Shown: one piece after another, positions 23,242 to 34,083 of the stretch | Position numbering within the stretch: position 1 is the stretch's first letter | Layout of the letters: each line of letters begins with the position of its first letter | Origin: Gnetum montanum | Lineage: Eukaryota; Streptophyta; Gnetopsida; Gnetales; Gnetaceae | NCBI GenBank assembly: GCA_015680685.1 | Contig: MNCI01005876.1 | Location: 306,175 to 370,174 of the forward strand | Reading direction: 5' to 3' | DNA: 64,000 nucleotides | Made by a program: the position numbers and the translations under genes | The notes under the pieces: generated by a model | Database searches by the model: none | Told to the model about the DNA's origin: nothing | The model's input: only the letters and a program-made list of their open reading frames with translations

Positions 23242-24640
23242 TGATGAGTAGCCAGGTATCCCTATGCTCAACCATATAAATACGAGTATCCCTAAGTGCT
23301 TATGTTCCTTTGTGGAACAAGAATGGATTGATCAATCGTTGTCTTCCCAAGCTTACTTGTATGTCACAATTATATGGTTAAGTAAACTAGAGGCATATGA
23401 TTTTTATATTTTTTATGTGTTTTTATGTCCTGCTGCTAATAAGGGAGGAGAGAGATAATTAAGTAACTAATTTAATTTGACTACTGATTAACTAGTCTTT
23501 AACTGATCCTAACACTAGTATCTGTTCTCACTTGCTGTACACATCCTGAACCAATGCAACACTACTAGGATTACCAAACACTAATCGTTACTGGGTTACC
23601 AAGTGTTGCACAGATGCTTGAACTGATTGTACTGTGTCTTCTTACTTAGGAGAATTGTAGGGTGAATGAGAATTATTAATTAACTAAGGAAAGCATTAAA
23701 TAATAGCAATTAACATTAATTAATATATTCTAAATGTTGCAAGGTTTATCACAAAGTTCATCTTTTTTTTCATACATAAGATGTGCTCAGGTACACAATG
23801 CTTGAATAAAGATCCATTCACTATATGACTTCTACTATGGGCATACAGAAATAATTCTAACTTTGAGAAGGAGAAAAGGCAAGAATTTGGATAAGAGAGT
23901 AAAATTAACTATGCAAACCAAGTGTGCCCGACTCTTATTTATAGGCAATGAGGCAAAATGCAATATTGGGTATCTGACATCACATGGCAAGCTTCGATAT
24001 CATGAATTTGATATCCAAGCCCCAATATCATGGTTCATCATACACCCATGATTGAATGAAAACTCATCCTTGAGTTCCTTAGAAAATATTGGAAAGGTAT
24101 GGGATTATTAACTGAATGAAAACTGGTAGTGAAATGGGATGGTAAACTCTAAGTGGCCAATGAATAGATCGACAATACATTACAACATTGGTGTTCATAC
24201 CCATGGTGGTGAACACTGTACATAATTGACATTTAGAGCTTCACTTGAAAGCTTGAAGAGAAAGAGGGAGAAAAGAAAATAAGGCATAGTATTGCCAATG
24301 CCAAGATTGTAGCCTCCATTGTTTATCCATAATCACACAATCAGACTTGTTCCCAATGTAAATGTTCTAGCTATAATCCATCCTGAGTGATTCTTCCTAT
24401 CCTAGTCCATTGTCCATGTAATCACCATCTACACACACAACACAATCACGAATGAGCAAGGATAAGTAAACCATAATGCAATTGGTACCTTACCTCCATA
24501 TAAAGCACATTGGCTGGGTTGTGGTTATGGTAGAAATTGGGTTAGAGATTTATTACTGATAACTACCCAAGGTTTAGGGGTTAGGCAAGTAGTAGAATGG
24601 AGAAATTGAAAATTTGTGCCAGGGCCCCCATGACTAAGAG
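23242..24640 (-). repeat. LTR copy M1 (3' LTR side of the Athila-like element)
   Basis: Starts TGATGAG on the plus strand. It aligns with three other LTRs in the window (34084, 57159, 62873) through shared landmarks such as CTATGCTCAACCATA, GTTAAGTAA, GAGGCATATGATTTTTAT and AATGCTTGAATAAAGATC. The TATA box CTATAAATAAGAG is on the minus strand (23934-23945), so transcription runs leftward. Similarity to copy M4 continues to at least 24350. The right boundary given is approximate. Confidence 0.7.
23934..23945 (-). promoter_or_regulatory. TATA box of LTR M1
   Basis: Minus strand CTATAAATAAGA. The same string occurs at the corresponding place in M4 (63601-63610) and, diverged, in M2 and M3. It fixes the orientation of this LTR family as minus. 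Confidence 0.6.
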
Positions 24641-25924
24641 TGAACCTTCGATAGCAATAAGATGGAAAAATATAAGGAACAAGAAAGATGGGAAAAATAA
24701 CAATGGCAACATCGATAAAGTGGATGTCAAATATGGGGATAAAACAAGAAATGGCTGATTACAGATAATGTTTAAGGGAAAGAAGTTAACAATTGCATCA
24801 AAAAGGAATGCTAGTGGGTCCTCCCCAGAGCAGACTCATGCCCTTCATGCCCTGACAAACCCACAAAACAAAGAGTCTGTAGGCTCTAGGAATTTCATTT
24901 GGAAGCAAGAGTTAAAAACTTACCCACAAGAATTTACCAAGGAAAAACAATGCATCAACCAAGATATGGACTTCATAAAACTAGCAATGAGGTGGAAAAT
25001 GGAAAGAAAGATGAAGAGTAGAAATCCAATGGAATCCCAAGAGTAAGGTTGTGTAAAGTCCCTTATGTATGTCATGGTTAATGTGACTAAGTAGAACTCA
25101 TTCCAAATATGGACTCAAACCAACCACCTTTAGTGTCCTCGAATCAATACACTTGGCCAATCCATCCTCTTGAAGCAACAAGAATGCCTCCACAAAGAGT
25201 GACCACCATTCCAAAGAGACTAAGATGGAGAAGTAGGAAGTGAGAAAGGGCCTTAGTTAGAGGGAACCTTCAAGCACGGGTAACATGTCTTTCCAGTGCC
25301 ATAACTAGTGCTTGTAACCTAGATTACTTTATTATGTCTAAGGGGTGTGCTTCAAATTCCCACATTTTTTTATTTTGCATGAGAACCACACCATGAAAAG
25401 ACTTATTTTTTTTCACTCAGCTTCCTGATATTTGATCAATGGTAGAATTACAAAAACCCCAAGAAAAAGCTTCCAAGCACCCAAGAGAATGTCCAGCATA
25501 CATGCATCGAATTCCCTTGAAGTCACATCCTTTTCATCCATTGAGTCCTTCCTTGGTTTGAAGAATACTAAGCCACCAATTTATTAAGAAGTTGATTAGA
25601 AAAAATGAATAGTACAGTTCCAAAATCAAGGGAAACCATAGAGTGGAACAGGTGAGTGGGCGATGTGGACTCATTGCCTATTTTATCAAAAGAACCATAT
25701 CATAATATCAGCATCATAATTCAAAGGTAAAAACCAAACATTAGCAATCAATATTATATAATTCAATCCACCATCATTATCACCTATTGTATGACAAATG
25801 AAAGTAAATCAACCTATCAAAAAAATAGTAAAAATGTGAATGATGGTATAAAATAAAAATAAGAAAGATTAAAAAATGTGCAAAACAAAAATGTGTAAAA
25901 AAAAATACAAAAAGGGTTGAGGGC
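24641..25924. other. Region between IN and LTR M1, no supported gene
   Basis: Probably the 3' untranslated part of the Athila-like element plus the undetermined rest of the LTR. A 92-codon plus-strand frame (24768-25046) is lysine-rich, matches no family I know and lies antisense to the element, so I do not call it a gene. Confidence 0.5.
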
Positions 25925-27200
25925 CTAGAATCGTTGACATAGGTGGCCATCTCCCCCATGACTGAGTTGGAAGGAGGAGATCCAAAATAGCAAGCAAGAT
26001 TGTTCACCAATAGAGGTAGTATGAGTACTGGCTATCCTAAGCTCATGGAAAGGTTTGGTTTGTTGGACATTGACCAATAGTTTCTTATCCAGGCTCTCAG
26101 GTTTGTATATCATCATGGCCCTTGAAGGAAGAGTTGCATGAATGATATAAGGTCCTTCCCACAGAGTTTGAAATTTTGTATGTTATGGAACATGTGTGGG
26201 ATTCTAGTAGAGAACCTTCAGATATTTGAATTGCCTAATCCTTAGGTTATGACGTTGTTTATTGAAGGCCTTGTGAAATTCATTAGATCATATGGCAGCT
26301 AATCAGTTCTCATCTAGCAGGTTAAGGATCATCAACCATTGTTTTTGTGCTAGAACAAGGTCAAGGTTGAGGTCACATGCCATGGATAGTCTACAGAGTT
26401 TAGTTTGAATGGGAAGTGTTGGTAATTTAACATACACTAACTCATAGGAAGAGTAACCTATAAGGAGTTTTCATGTGGAGTGGTATGCCCAAAGAGCATC
26501 GTTCAGTTTAGTGCTCCAGTCTCACCTAAACTTGCTAATGGTTTTTGTTAATATCTTCATAATCTCATTATTGGTGAATTTGGCTTCACCATTCATTTAG
26601 GGGTGATATGGTGTAGTCAGTTTGTGCTCAACCCCTAAGCATTGCATTAATTTTCAGAAATTTGTACCTGTGAAGTGTGTACCATTATCAAAAATAAGTG
26701 CACGAGGCATACTAAACCTATTTATGATTTGGTGTAGAATAAATCATGTGGCTATAGATGATGTACAATCCTTAATAGTAGCTACTTCTTCCCATTTTGT
26801 AAGGTAATCAATGGAAATAATAATATAAGCTTTTCCATTGGACATTGGTGTAATTAGCCCCATAAAATCAATTCCATAAATGTTGAAGGGTTCTAAACGT
26901 TGAATACATTGTTGTAAACCCTACATTCTAGTAGTCATCCCCCCATCATGTTGACAATGCTTACAAGATTGGATGAATTGATGGATGTCCTAAAACAATG
27001 TAGGCTAATAATATCTTACAAGTAGGATCTTAATGGTTGTTCATCTCCCTACGTAATGATCCCCACAAGGACCCTCATGAGTATCTTGAAGAACTCGTAG
27101 TTGATCTACATTAGGAACACACCATTGAACCAAGCCATCAGGACATACTTTGTAAAGTTGGCTTAGTGATTTTCATAAAATACTTGGCTTAGTGAAGAAA
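25925..27200 (-). pseudogene. Ty3/gypsy integrase remnant (Athila-like)
   Basis: From the right: a degraded zinc-binding part with DTHEGPCGDHYVGR, then DIHQFIQSCKHCQHDGG. The core has YGIDFMGLI, IISIDYLTKWEE, FDNGTHFTGTNF and TPYHPXMNGEAKFTNNE, so all three catalytic acids (D, D, E) are still visible. The C-terminal part follows, with EGPYIIHATLPSRAMMIY and NVQQTKPFHE, which fits the WDGPY.(I/V)...(P/Y)GA.(E/M)I segment of plant gypsy integrases. Trp at YYWPTLF is now a TAG stop. Few stops are present compared with other elements here. Confidence 0.9.
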
Positions 27201-27299
27201 CTATTGTTTCTTTTTGGCATCAAACCTTTGTGATGTTTGTTATGTAAGGAGATAGGTGAGAATGCTACTTTACCAATTTGTCTCTATGGTTAATTGATT

Positions 27300-27860
27300 A
27301 TTCACTACAATAGCAAAGAGGAGTTTATTTGGGAAATAATCAGAAATTGGATACTCATCCTCTTTATTGTCCCATCGCAATCAAGATGAATGATTAGCAA
27401 CTACGTTCTCGGTGTCTTTACAATCGATCATCATAAGATCGAACTCTTGTAAGATTACAAGCTGTTGTATGATGTGAGGGCTTGTCATTGGCTTATTTAT
27501 TAGGAACCTTATTGCACTATGATCTATGTGTAAAAATACCTTATAGACTAAGACATAGTGCCTAAATTTTTCTAGTGCAAACACTACAGCCATTAATTCT
27601 TTCTCTATTGTAGTCTAGTTAAGTTGTGCACCAACAATACTTCTACTTGCATAGTGGATGTAATGAGGATGTTTTTGGTCATCTAACTATGTAAGTACAA
27701 CTCCTAAGGCAAATTTGGACACATTAGTCATTATGTGGAATAGCCTGGAGTAGTCAGGAGCTTGTAGAATAGGTGTTTCTACTATCTTCTATTTTAAAGT
27801 TTGAAAAGCTAGTTTGCATTTCCTAGTCCATTCGAAAGGTACATCCTTTTTCATTAATTT
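27300..27860 (-). pseudogene. gypsy-type RNase H remnant (Athila-like)
   Basis: The open segment 27381-27593 reads MAVVFALEKFRHYVLVYKVF, then HIDHSAIRFLINKP, LQEFDLMMIDCKDTENVVAN. These are the standard (L)(A/M)VVFA(L/C)EKFR.YL, (Y)TDHAA(L/I)..L and (L)LQEFD(L).(I)..(K)G.EN.VADHLSR motifs. It lies between RT and IN in the usual order. Confidence 0.9.
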
Positions 27861-28900
27861 AACCAATGGTTTTGTATCATTTAAAAAGTTCTCAATAAAC
27901 CCTCTGTAGTAGCCAATGTGTCTAAGGAATGACTAAATATCTTTTATAGTTTCTAGTTGATAGGTAATTCCTTGGATGACTTTTATCTTTTCAAGGTCTA
28001 CCTCTATCCCTATTTGTAAGATCTTATGCCCTACTACTACGTCTTCTTGAACCATTAAATGGCTATTCTACAAGTTGAGCCTTAAATTGGATTCTACACA
28101 TTATTTTAATACTTATGTTAACTAGTTCAAGGCTTGATAAAAGTTTTCACCATAGGTGGAGAAGTCATCCATGAAGACCCCCATACCGTTTCCGATCTAC
28201 TACTAGAATATGCTTAGGACTAATAGTTGAAACATTGCAGGGGCATTACATAAGCTAAATGACATCTTTTTGTAAGAAAATGTTCCCCAAGGACTAGTGA
28301 ACATAGTCTTGGCTTGGTCTTCTGGGACTATTTGTATTTGGTTGTACCCACTATACCCATCCAAGAAACTATAGTAGCGATGCCCTATGATGGTGTCTAA
28401 GACTTGGTCAACGAATGATAATGGAAAGTGGTCCTTGAATGTTGCCATGTTTAGTAGTCTAAAATCTATGTACACCCTCCATTTGCCTTCCTTTTTAGAC
28501 ATAATAACTAAGGGACTAACCCATTCACTATCAGCAATGGGGTAGATGAACCCAACTTTTAGAAGCTATTCAATTTCTTCCTTAACTACTTGCTTTATCT
28601 TTGGGTTCAATCATCTCTACGGTTCTTTTCAAGGCTTCATGGAGGGGTCGGTGTAAATTCTATCTTGGCATATCCTAGGATCTATTCCAGTTAATTTGGA
28701 ATATGACCAAGAAAAGGCTTTCGAACATTTATTTATTACCTTCAGTAGTCTTTCTTTTTGTTGAGGAGCAAGCTTTGCATTAATAATTATTGGTTTTCCA
28801 TTTTTAAGAAACATGTATTCCATATTAGTGGGCAATGGTTTTAGCTCAAGGAGCTCTTGCTTAAACTTCTCAAGGATTTCCAAGTTTCCCTAGTTGATAT
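27861..28900 (-). pseudogene. Ty3/gypsy reverse transcriptase remnant (Athila-like)
   Basis: 28629-28883 holds the pre-RT region (LLELKPLPTNMEYMFLKN, FSWSYSKLTGIDP). 28203-28502 holds KWRVYIDFRLLNMATFKDHF, YYSFLDGYSGYNQI, WGTFSYKKM and LCNAPAMFQ. The catalytic box GVFMDDFSTYGENF is at 28150-28190 with both Asp residues intact. The frame is open across most of the core, so this is the best preserved enzyme in the window, though separated from its neighbours by stops and shifts. Confidence 0.92.
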
Positions 28901-29414
28901 TTTTAAGGTTAAGACTTGGAAGTTGATGATGGACTTGCTCTAATGCATCTATGCTATCGATGTAAGTGCAAGTCAAACACTCAGTTGGTTCCATGCATAT
29001 GAGTGAACTAATTTCTTGATTAGCTATCAGCTACTGGGTGTATTCCTATCTTGTGGCTACTACATACAAGCATCTTTGTATATCAGTCACTTGTGCACAC
29101 TAGTTTCATGTAGAAAATATTAGACATTGCATGAACCATGACTTTTTCACGCAATTACACCCTGTGTCATTGTATGTGATGCATGGAACTTTCTTCTTTT
29201 TGATCTTTCCAAATGTATTATCCTTTGATAGTTCTAGGGAAAGATCATGGATTCATAGGAACACACCAACTATGCATAGCCATGCTCTTTCCATTATTAT
29301 TGGGAAGTCCCCCTTATCATTGTTCACTTGAATCACTAGGAAGTTAGCTGGATACAACAACTCACAAACAATGGTAACAATGTCCTCCACTAGTCCCAAT
29401 GGGATAGTGATGGA

Positions 29415-29660
29415 CTAGTCAACCAACTCTAAATGAATGTTACTCTTTTCGAATGGAGGTAGGTTCCAGGCTTTGTACATTTCTTGAGAAATCAAGTTGA
29501 CACCAAAACCTAAATCCAAAAGAGCCTTGAACAGTTCATTTCTAGTGATTTGTAGATATAATAGAGGACTCCTAGGATTAGAGAATTTCCTAGGAAGATG
29601 GCTAGCTTTTAGCCAATTGGTGACAGCATGAGTTAACATGATTGTATGTGTTGATCATGG
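29415..29660 (-). pseudogene. Aspartic protease remnant (Athila-like)
   Basis: Reads ELFKALLDLGFGVNLISQEM, then YKAWNLPP, which matches the (K)ALCDLGA(S)(I/V)N(L)(M)P active-site region of Athila-type proteases with the catalytic Asp kept but the DLGAS loop altered to DLGFG. It lies between gag and RT. Confidence 0.75.
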
Positions 29661-29890
29661 TTTTTGGGTTGAAGGGATCTCCGAAGCTTCAAGTGATAGT
29701 GAGGTAGTTGAAGAATTAGCTGCTTATGGTTGCAAGATCTTAGTTGGACTGTTGGTTCTAGAGAAAGGTCTTTTTTTTATGCAGTTGTCAGAATCAATAG
29801 TAGGTTAAGGGTTAATAGCCCTTGTGGTGTTATATTGCTACGGATGGTTAGGGATTTCACCTTGCATAGCTAGAGTAAGTGGTAATGGAG

Positions 29891-31780
29891 TTAAGGGTGG
29901 AAGAGGTGTAGCCAAATGAGAAGGATGGTATGTTTGTGTAACATTTCCCCTAAGATAAGGAGTCCTATAATACTCACGAGCTTGGTAGTGAGGGTGAGGA
30001 GTGACGTGACCAGTAGAGTCACATGGAGAGACTGGTTACTGCACATAATATCCATACAAGTCAGGTTGCTGGTAAAGATATTGTTGCCTTGGTGGTGGCA
30101 TTCCCCATGATTGTGGTTATTTCCATTGTTGATACTACTCGATTGGTTGTGGTGGAGTTCCACTTGGATAATACATTAAGGGTTGATGGAATTTTCTTGA
30201 GTTACCTTAATGATAAGGTAACCTTTGAGGTGTTTACCTTGTGTTTAATCATGGATTGAGTGCATACATCTTAGACTCCTATAGATGTGATATTATAGGG
30301 CAACATCCTTTAGGATGGTCATATTGGCATATCTTGCATCCACTATCATTGTCAGTATCTAAATCCACAATTTCTTCGATGATGGGAACTTTACCCTTAC
30401 CCTTGTTACATGCATGTTTAGTTTCTCTCTTTCTTCTTTTTTCGTGGTCACTACCTTGCTATCTAGACTCCTCTACTATTTTAAGAATGATTTAAAATCT
30501 ATCATCTAGGGAATCCCACATTTGGCCTACCTTTTCTAATAATTTCGATGCTAATTTTCGGATAGGCAAGGTTTTCTTATTCACCATCCCTTCGAGTGGT
30601 GACTCTTCTTCATCCTCATAGAAACTTACTCCCCTCTTTTAGAGGGAAGGATCTCTATTATATTCCTCTACACTCTCTCTTTTCCTTAGCTCACCTTCTT
30701 CTTTAGTGACTTTTTCCAATAATCTTTCAACTTGATGGGTCCTAAGCTCAGATAGCCTCCTGTGGGCATATGTCCCAAGGGTTATTCATGTTTCATGCCT
30801 AAGCCCATCTACAAGATGGCATAGTTGATCCCTTTGCAAGCAACCATGGTTGGGACACTGATGTAACAGTGCATAATATCGGCCTATGGAAGCATCCAAG
30901 TGTTCATATCCTCCTTGTTTCTAGCCTTGGATTTTCTTTCACAGGTTGGACACTTAGGAGTATGTTTGGTACTTATCATTTAACAATTGTAACATGGTAC
31001 TCCACCTATGAATGGATTCTGATTCTAGGGACTAGTACCAGCTCTCTGCTTCTTTGACTATTGTCCGTGGCAACAACTTAAGTTTTTGCCATTCGCTTTC
31101 TACGTTCTATAAGGCACATGCATCATGAAATGCTTGTAGATGATTTTGAGAATAAGCATTGTATCCCCCTTCAAATCCTGGGATGTTTTTCATGTCTAAT
31201 CTCTTGATCTTACTATCCTTTTGGTTCCTTGTTGGGATCCTAATGGCCTCAGTTATGTCTAGCATACTTCAAGTAGTGAGTAGGGGTTCATTGTGATCAT
31301 CCCATCTCTAGCATCTATGATGTCTATGTTGTTCCCTACTCTTCCTTCTTTCATGGTGTGTTTTTCTAAAGTGCCCTCGTCTCCTTTCTCAATTTTTTCA
31401 TCTATGACTCTCATTTTTCTTGCCCTTATCCTCATGATCTTTTTCCTTATGACTATGTCTAGATCTTCAAGGAGAGGGTGAAGAGGATGATGAAGGTGAA
31501 GAAGAAGGAGGACCATCACCACGATGGTGCTCACTTCCTTCTCTTCGGTGGTCATGGCCTCGATCATGGTTACAATCGGAATATCCATATTTGTCATGTG
31601 CTTGTGTTCCTTTTTCAAATCCTTTGTGTTTGTTGGTACCAGAATCTGGGTTATGGATAGTTGAGTAAAGATTCTGATATACAACCCCTTAACCGAAGTC
31701 AACAAGAGGAACATCATTGTGTGGGTAGCTACCTGAGGTAGGTTCACCACCCTCATTTTCACTTAGGACACGTGGGACAT
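29891..31780 (-). pseudogene. gag remnant (Athila-like)
   Basis: The N-terminal part (31259-31762) is rich in Arg, Ser, His, Asp and Lys (DHEDKGKK, RSRHSHKEK). The capsid-type part follows at about 30720-31210: NIPGFEGGYNAYSQ, VESEWQKLKLLPRTIVKEAE, LLNDKYQT, CLQRDQLCHLVDGLRHE. These fit Retrotrans_gag. At 30300-30360 a Cys-rich string CKICQYDHPKGCC looks like a zinc knuckle with one residue missing. An Asn/His/Gly-rich tail (29891-30163) follows. Many stops and frameshifts. Several plus-strand frames here are shadows. Confidence 0.75.
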
Positions 31781-32330
31781 TCTACAATAAATTTCCCTTC
31801 ATGGAATCATGATGTTGCTCCTGTTGCAAATTCCTTTGATGTTGTGCCTTCGTGGGCTAGTACTCTCTTAAGTCATTATTATGCACAATGTACTTTGCCT
31901 ATAAGTGCTACATGCTAATTCATGTGAGATCATGAAGAAGCATGCCCGGGGTAGAGCAATTGGGAGGTAATACTATGTTACCTTCTAAGTCTTGCCAACA
32001 TAGTTGTTCATCCTAGTGGAGAATAAAGGTAAAGTTTGGTACATATTCATTGGGATGAACATATACCACGTCAAATTGTTGAGGGGCTAGTGGATTATCA
32101 TGTGTACTATGCCTTTGATTGTTACTTGTATCAGACCAATGATAATCAATAACCAATGATTGTTAATATATAATACATTACACATTGCACATTGAATAGA
32201 TAATCATGTCTCCTTCTTCATATGATACCTAGGTATGATAACCAATGATAAAGACTTCCTCAATGTCATGGAATAAGTAAAACTATCCTTAAAATAGAAA
32301 AATACTTCATTCAGGCTGTATGACCTAGTA
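31781..32330. other. Right edge of Athila-like insertion; 5' LTR not found
   Basis: Between the gag N-terminus on the minus strand and the Tat protease on the plus strand there are only about 550 bases, too few for the more than 1-kb LTR of this family, and none of its landmarks occur. I see nothing else recognisable. Confidence 0.5.
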
Positions 32331-33180
32331 ATGACTTCTTCCACTCCCCATGTGGCCTTAGTGAAGATAGCAATTTCAATTCCCATTAGTAAATACATCC
32401 CTACCAATGAAAAATTAATTCATGAAATGACGATGCCTCCTTCACCTAGAGAAGAGACAAAGTCAACCATACTAGTGTTTTGCAATAGTGAAGTTATGAC
32501 CAACCACCAAGATGATGAGATAACGAGATCCCCTCTCTTCATAACCATAGGAGGTGGGTAATAAAAAATACATAGAGTGCATGTTGTTGATGAGTTAGCA
32601 ACCAATGTCATATATTTTAACATTGTTGAATGGTTAGGCTTAGTAGAACACATGCAAGGTATGACTACTTCTACCCTTAAATACTTTAATGGATCACAGG
32701 TAGCAATAAAGGGTTTGATCTCATTAGATTTCATAATGGGAAAATAATTCCCCATATTGACCAACTTCTTGGTGGTGGAAGAGACACTAGGATTCAATCT
32801 CATCTAGGGGAGGCCTTGGCTAGCTTAATTACAAGCTATTTCCTCATTCATCCACTAAGAAATTCCCCTCCCTTATGAGGGATGTGAAATAATCTTTCAT
32901 GACAATAGTGTAGTTTCTTTGATGATTAGCAATGTTGATGTGAAGAAAGGGTCTAAAGTGGAGTTTCAGGAAGAAACACCTACTATCAAGTATGAAGTCA
33001 AGAGGCCCAAATGAGTAGACTAGGAAAAATGGAAAAATAACCAAACTATGGATGTAGCATGGGAAGAGCTCCCATATCAACATGGTCATTGAGGGAAATG
33101 GAGAGTATAAAATTATACAAAAAAGATTGTATACATTTTCTAATCTTTCAAGGATTAGGAAATAGTTGCACAATTAAGTA
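32331..33180 (+). pseudogene. Tat-like protease region remnant
   Basis: The plus strand gives DDEITRSPLFITI, then HVVDELATNVIYF, LKYFNGSQVAIKGLISL, FLVVEETLGFNLI and GRPWLA. These match the gypsy (Tat) protease: the (V)DGGS(S)VN active site, GF.G....(G).(I/V).LP, (F.V)(V)D....YN.ILGR.WL(H). The active-site Asp remains but the DGGS loop is DELA. It continues the gag of 21.2-23.2 kb after the Athila-like insertion and precedes the RT at 49.7 kb. Stops are frequent. Confidence 0.8.
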
Positions 33181-33951
33181 TATTCCCTTATTCACTCATC
33201 CCTATGTTAATAATTATGTGAGTTTTTCATTTATTTTTACTTCGTTTTATAACCTATGTTTTAACCTTTTGTTCATGTCTGCCATTTTAGCTTAGTTTTA
33301 GCTTTTATACAATTGGTTTGCCTTGCTTGTGCATGTTTGCAATTTTTCATTATTTGGATTTATGCTTCCCTTAGAAAACATAAAAGATACCTTAAGAATT
33401 TTTAAAACTAACAAAATCCATAAAAAAATTTAAAACATAAAAATAAAAAAAATTCATCATGGCCTACCAAGGCCTTAAAATGGTGGCTTGCTAAGGCCTT
33501 AAACTAGTAGTACATTTATAACCTTTTTCTTCCTTATCATTATTATAGTCATTATACCTTAGTTTGTACTTTATTTTACCTAATTACTATACCATTTTAA
33601 ATTTTACAAAACTTCACCTCATAGCCTTCTATTTTAAAAGTGTAGCCTTATTACAAAGAGTACATGAAAACACATGAAAATAAAATATACAGAAAATATG
33701 CAATGTTAAAATATAATGACCAAAGTATCCAAGTTCAATAGCCATGGTCACATAGTGGGACAAGAAATTTAATTAACCATAATGATAAAAATAAAAATAG
33801 AAAAGAGTCTAATAGACATAGTTGCACCATGTAACCATAAAATAAATAAACAACAAACTATGTCATTATCACCAATGGCTATAAATAGCCAATAAAAAAT
33901 GACATCAACACTACAACAAAAATAGAAAAAAATAGAATAAGACTAATAAGC
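33181..33951. other. AT-rich region with no supported gene
   Basis: Long A-rich stretches resembling the introns of the gene-like region to the right. It includes a small near-direct repeat, GGCCTACCAAGGCCTTAAA and GGCTTGCTAAGGCCTTAAA (33473 and 33486 areas). The left limit of the inserted block is somewhere here. Confidence 0.45.
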
Positions 33952-34024
33952 CTAAGGTAAAATTGTTGGAGGAGGAGGAACATCATCATCATTATGACCA
34001 CTAGGATTGCTGCCATTAGTAGTG
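33952..34024 (-). pseudogene. Putative last exon of intron-rich minus-strand gene-like region
   Basis: After a possible acceptor (minus strand TGGTGCAAG) the frame reads TTNGSNPSGHNDDDVPPPPT and ends at a stop. It is short, acidic and proline-rich. The neighbouring exon-like block is on the other side of LTR copy M2, so the LTR would sit in the intron between them. Confidence 0.35.
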
Positions 34025-34083
34025 CTTGCACCACAATGAAAAGAACAAATAAAACATAAAATAAAAATTAAATTATTAAGAAT

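Larger units (their letters stand above)
23242..32200 (-). mobile_element. Athila-like Ty3/gypsy element, minus strand, inserted in Tat gag-PR region
   Basis: Read right to left: gag (31780-29891), protease (29660-29415), RT (28900-27860), RNase H (27860-27300), IN (27200-25925), then an LTR at 23242. The FMDDFS(V/T)YG form of the RT box is typical of the Athila group. The Tat gag stops at its left edge and the Tat protease starts just past its right edge, so it inserted into the Tat element. No LTR is recognisable at the right edge, so the 5' LTR appears deleted. Confidence 0.75.

Noticed and set aside
24768-25046. 92-codon plus-strand ORF, lysine-rich
   Set aside because: No recognised domain, antisense to the Athila-like element, and within an untranslated or LTR region. 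Kept only as a remark.
31259-31762. 167-codon minus-strand ORF, longest in the window
   Set aside because: The open frame is not the gag frame; the Ser/His/Asp/Arg-rich gag N-terminus lies in another minus-strand frame of the same DNA, so this ORF is probably a by-product of purine-rich sequence.
32420-33173. Minus-strand ORFs of 127 and 109 codons
   Set aside because: Shadows of the plus-strand Tat protease region, whose motifs are clear.
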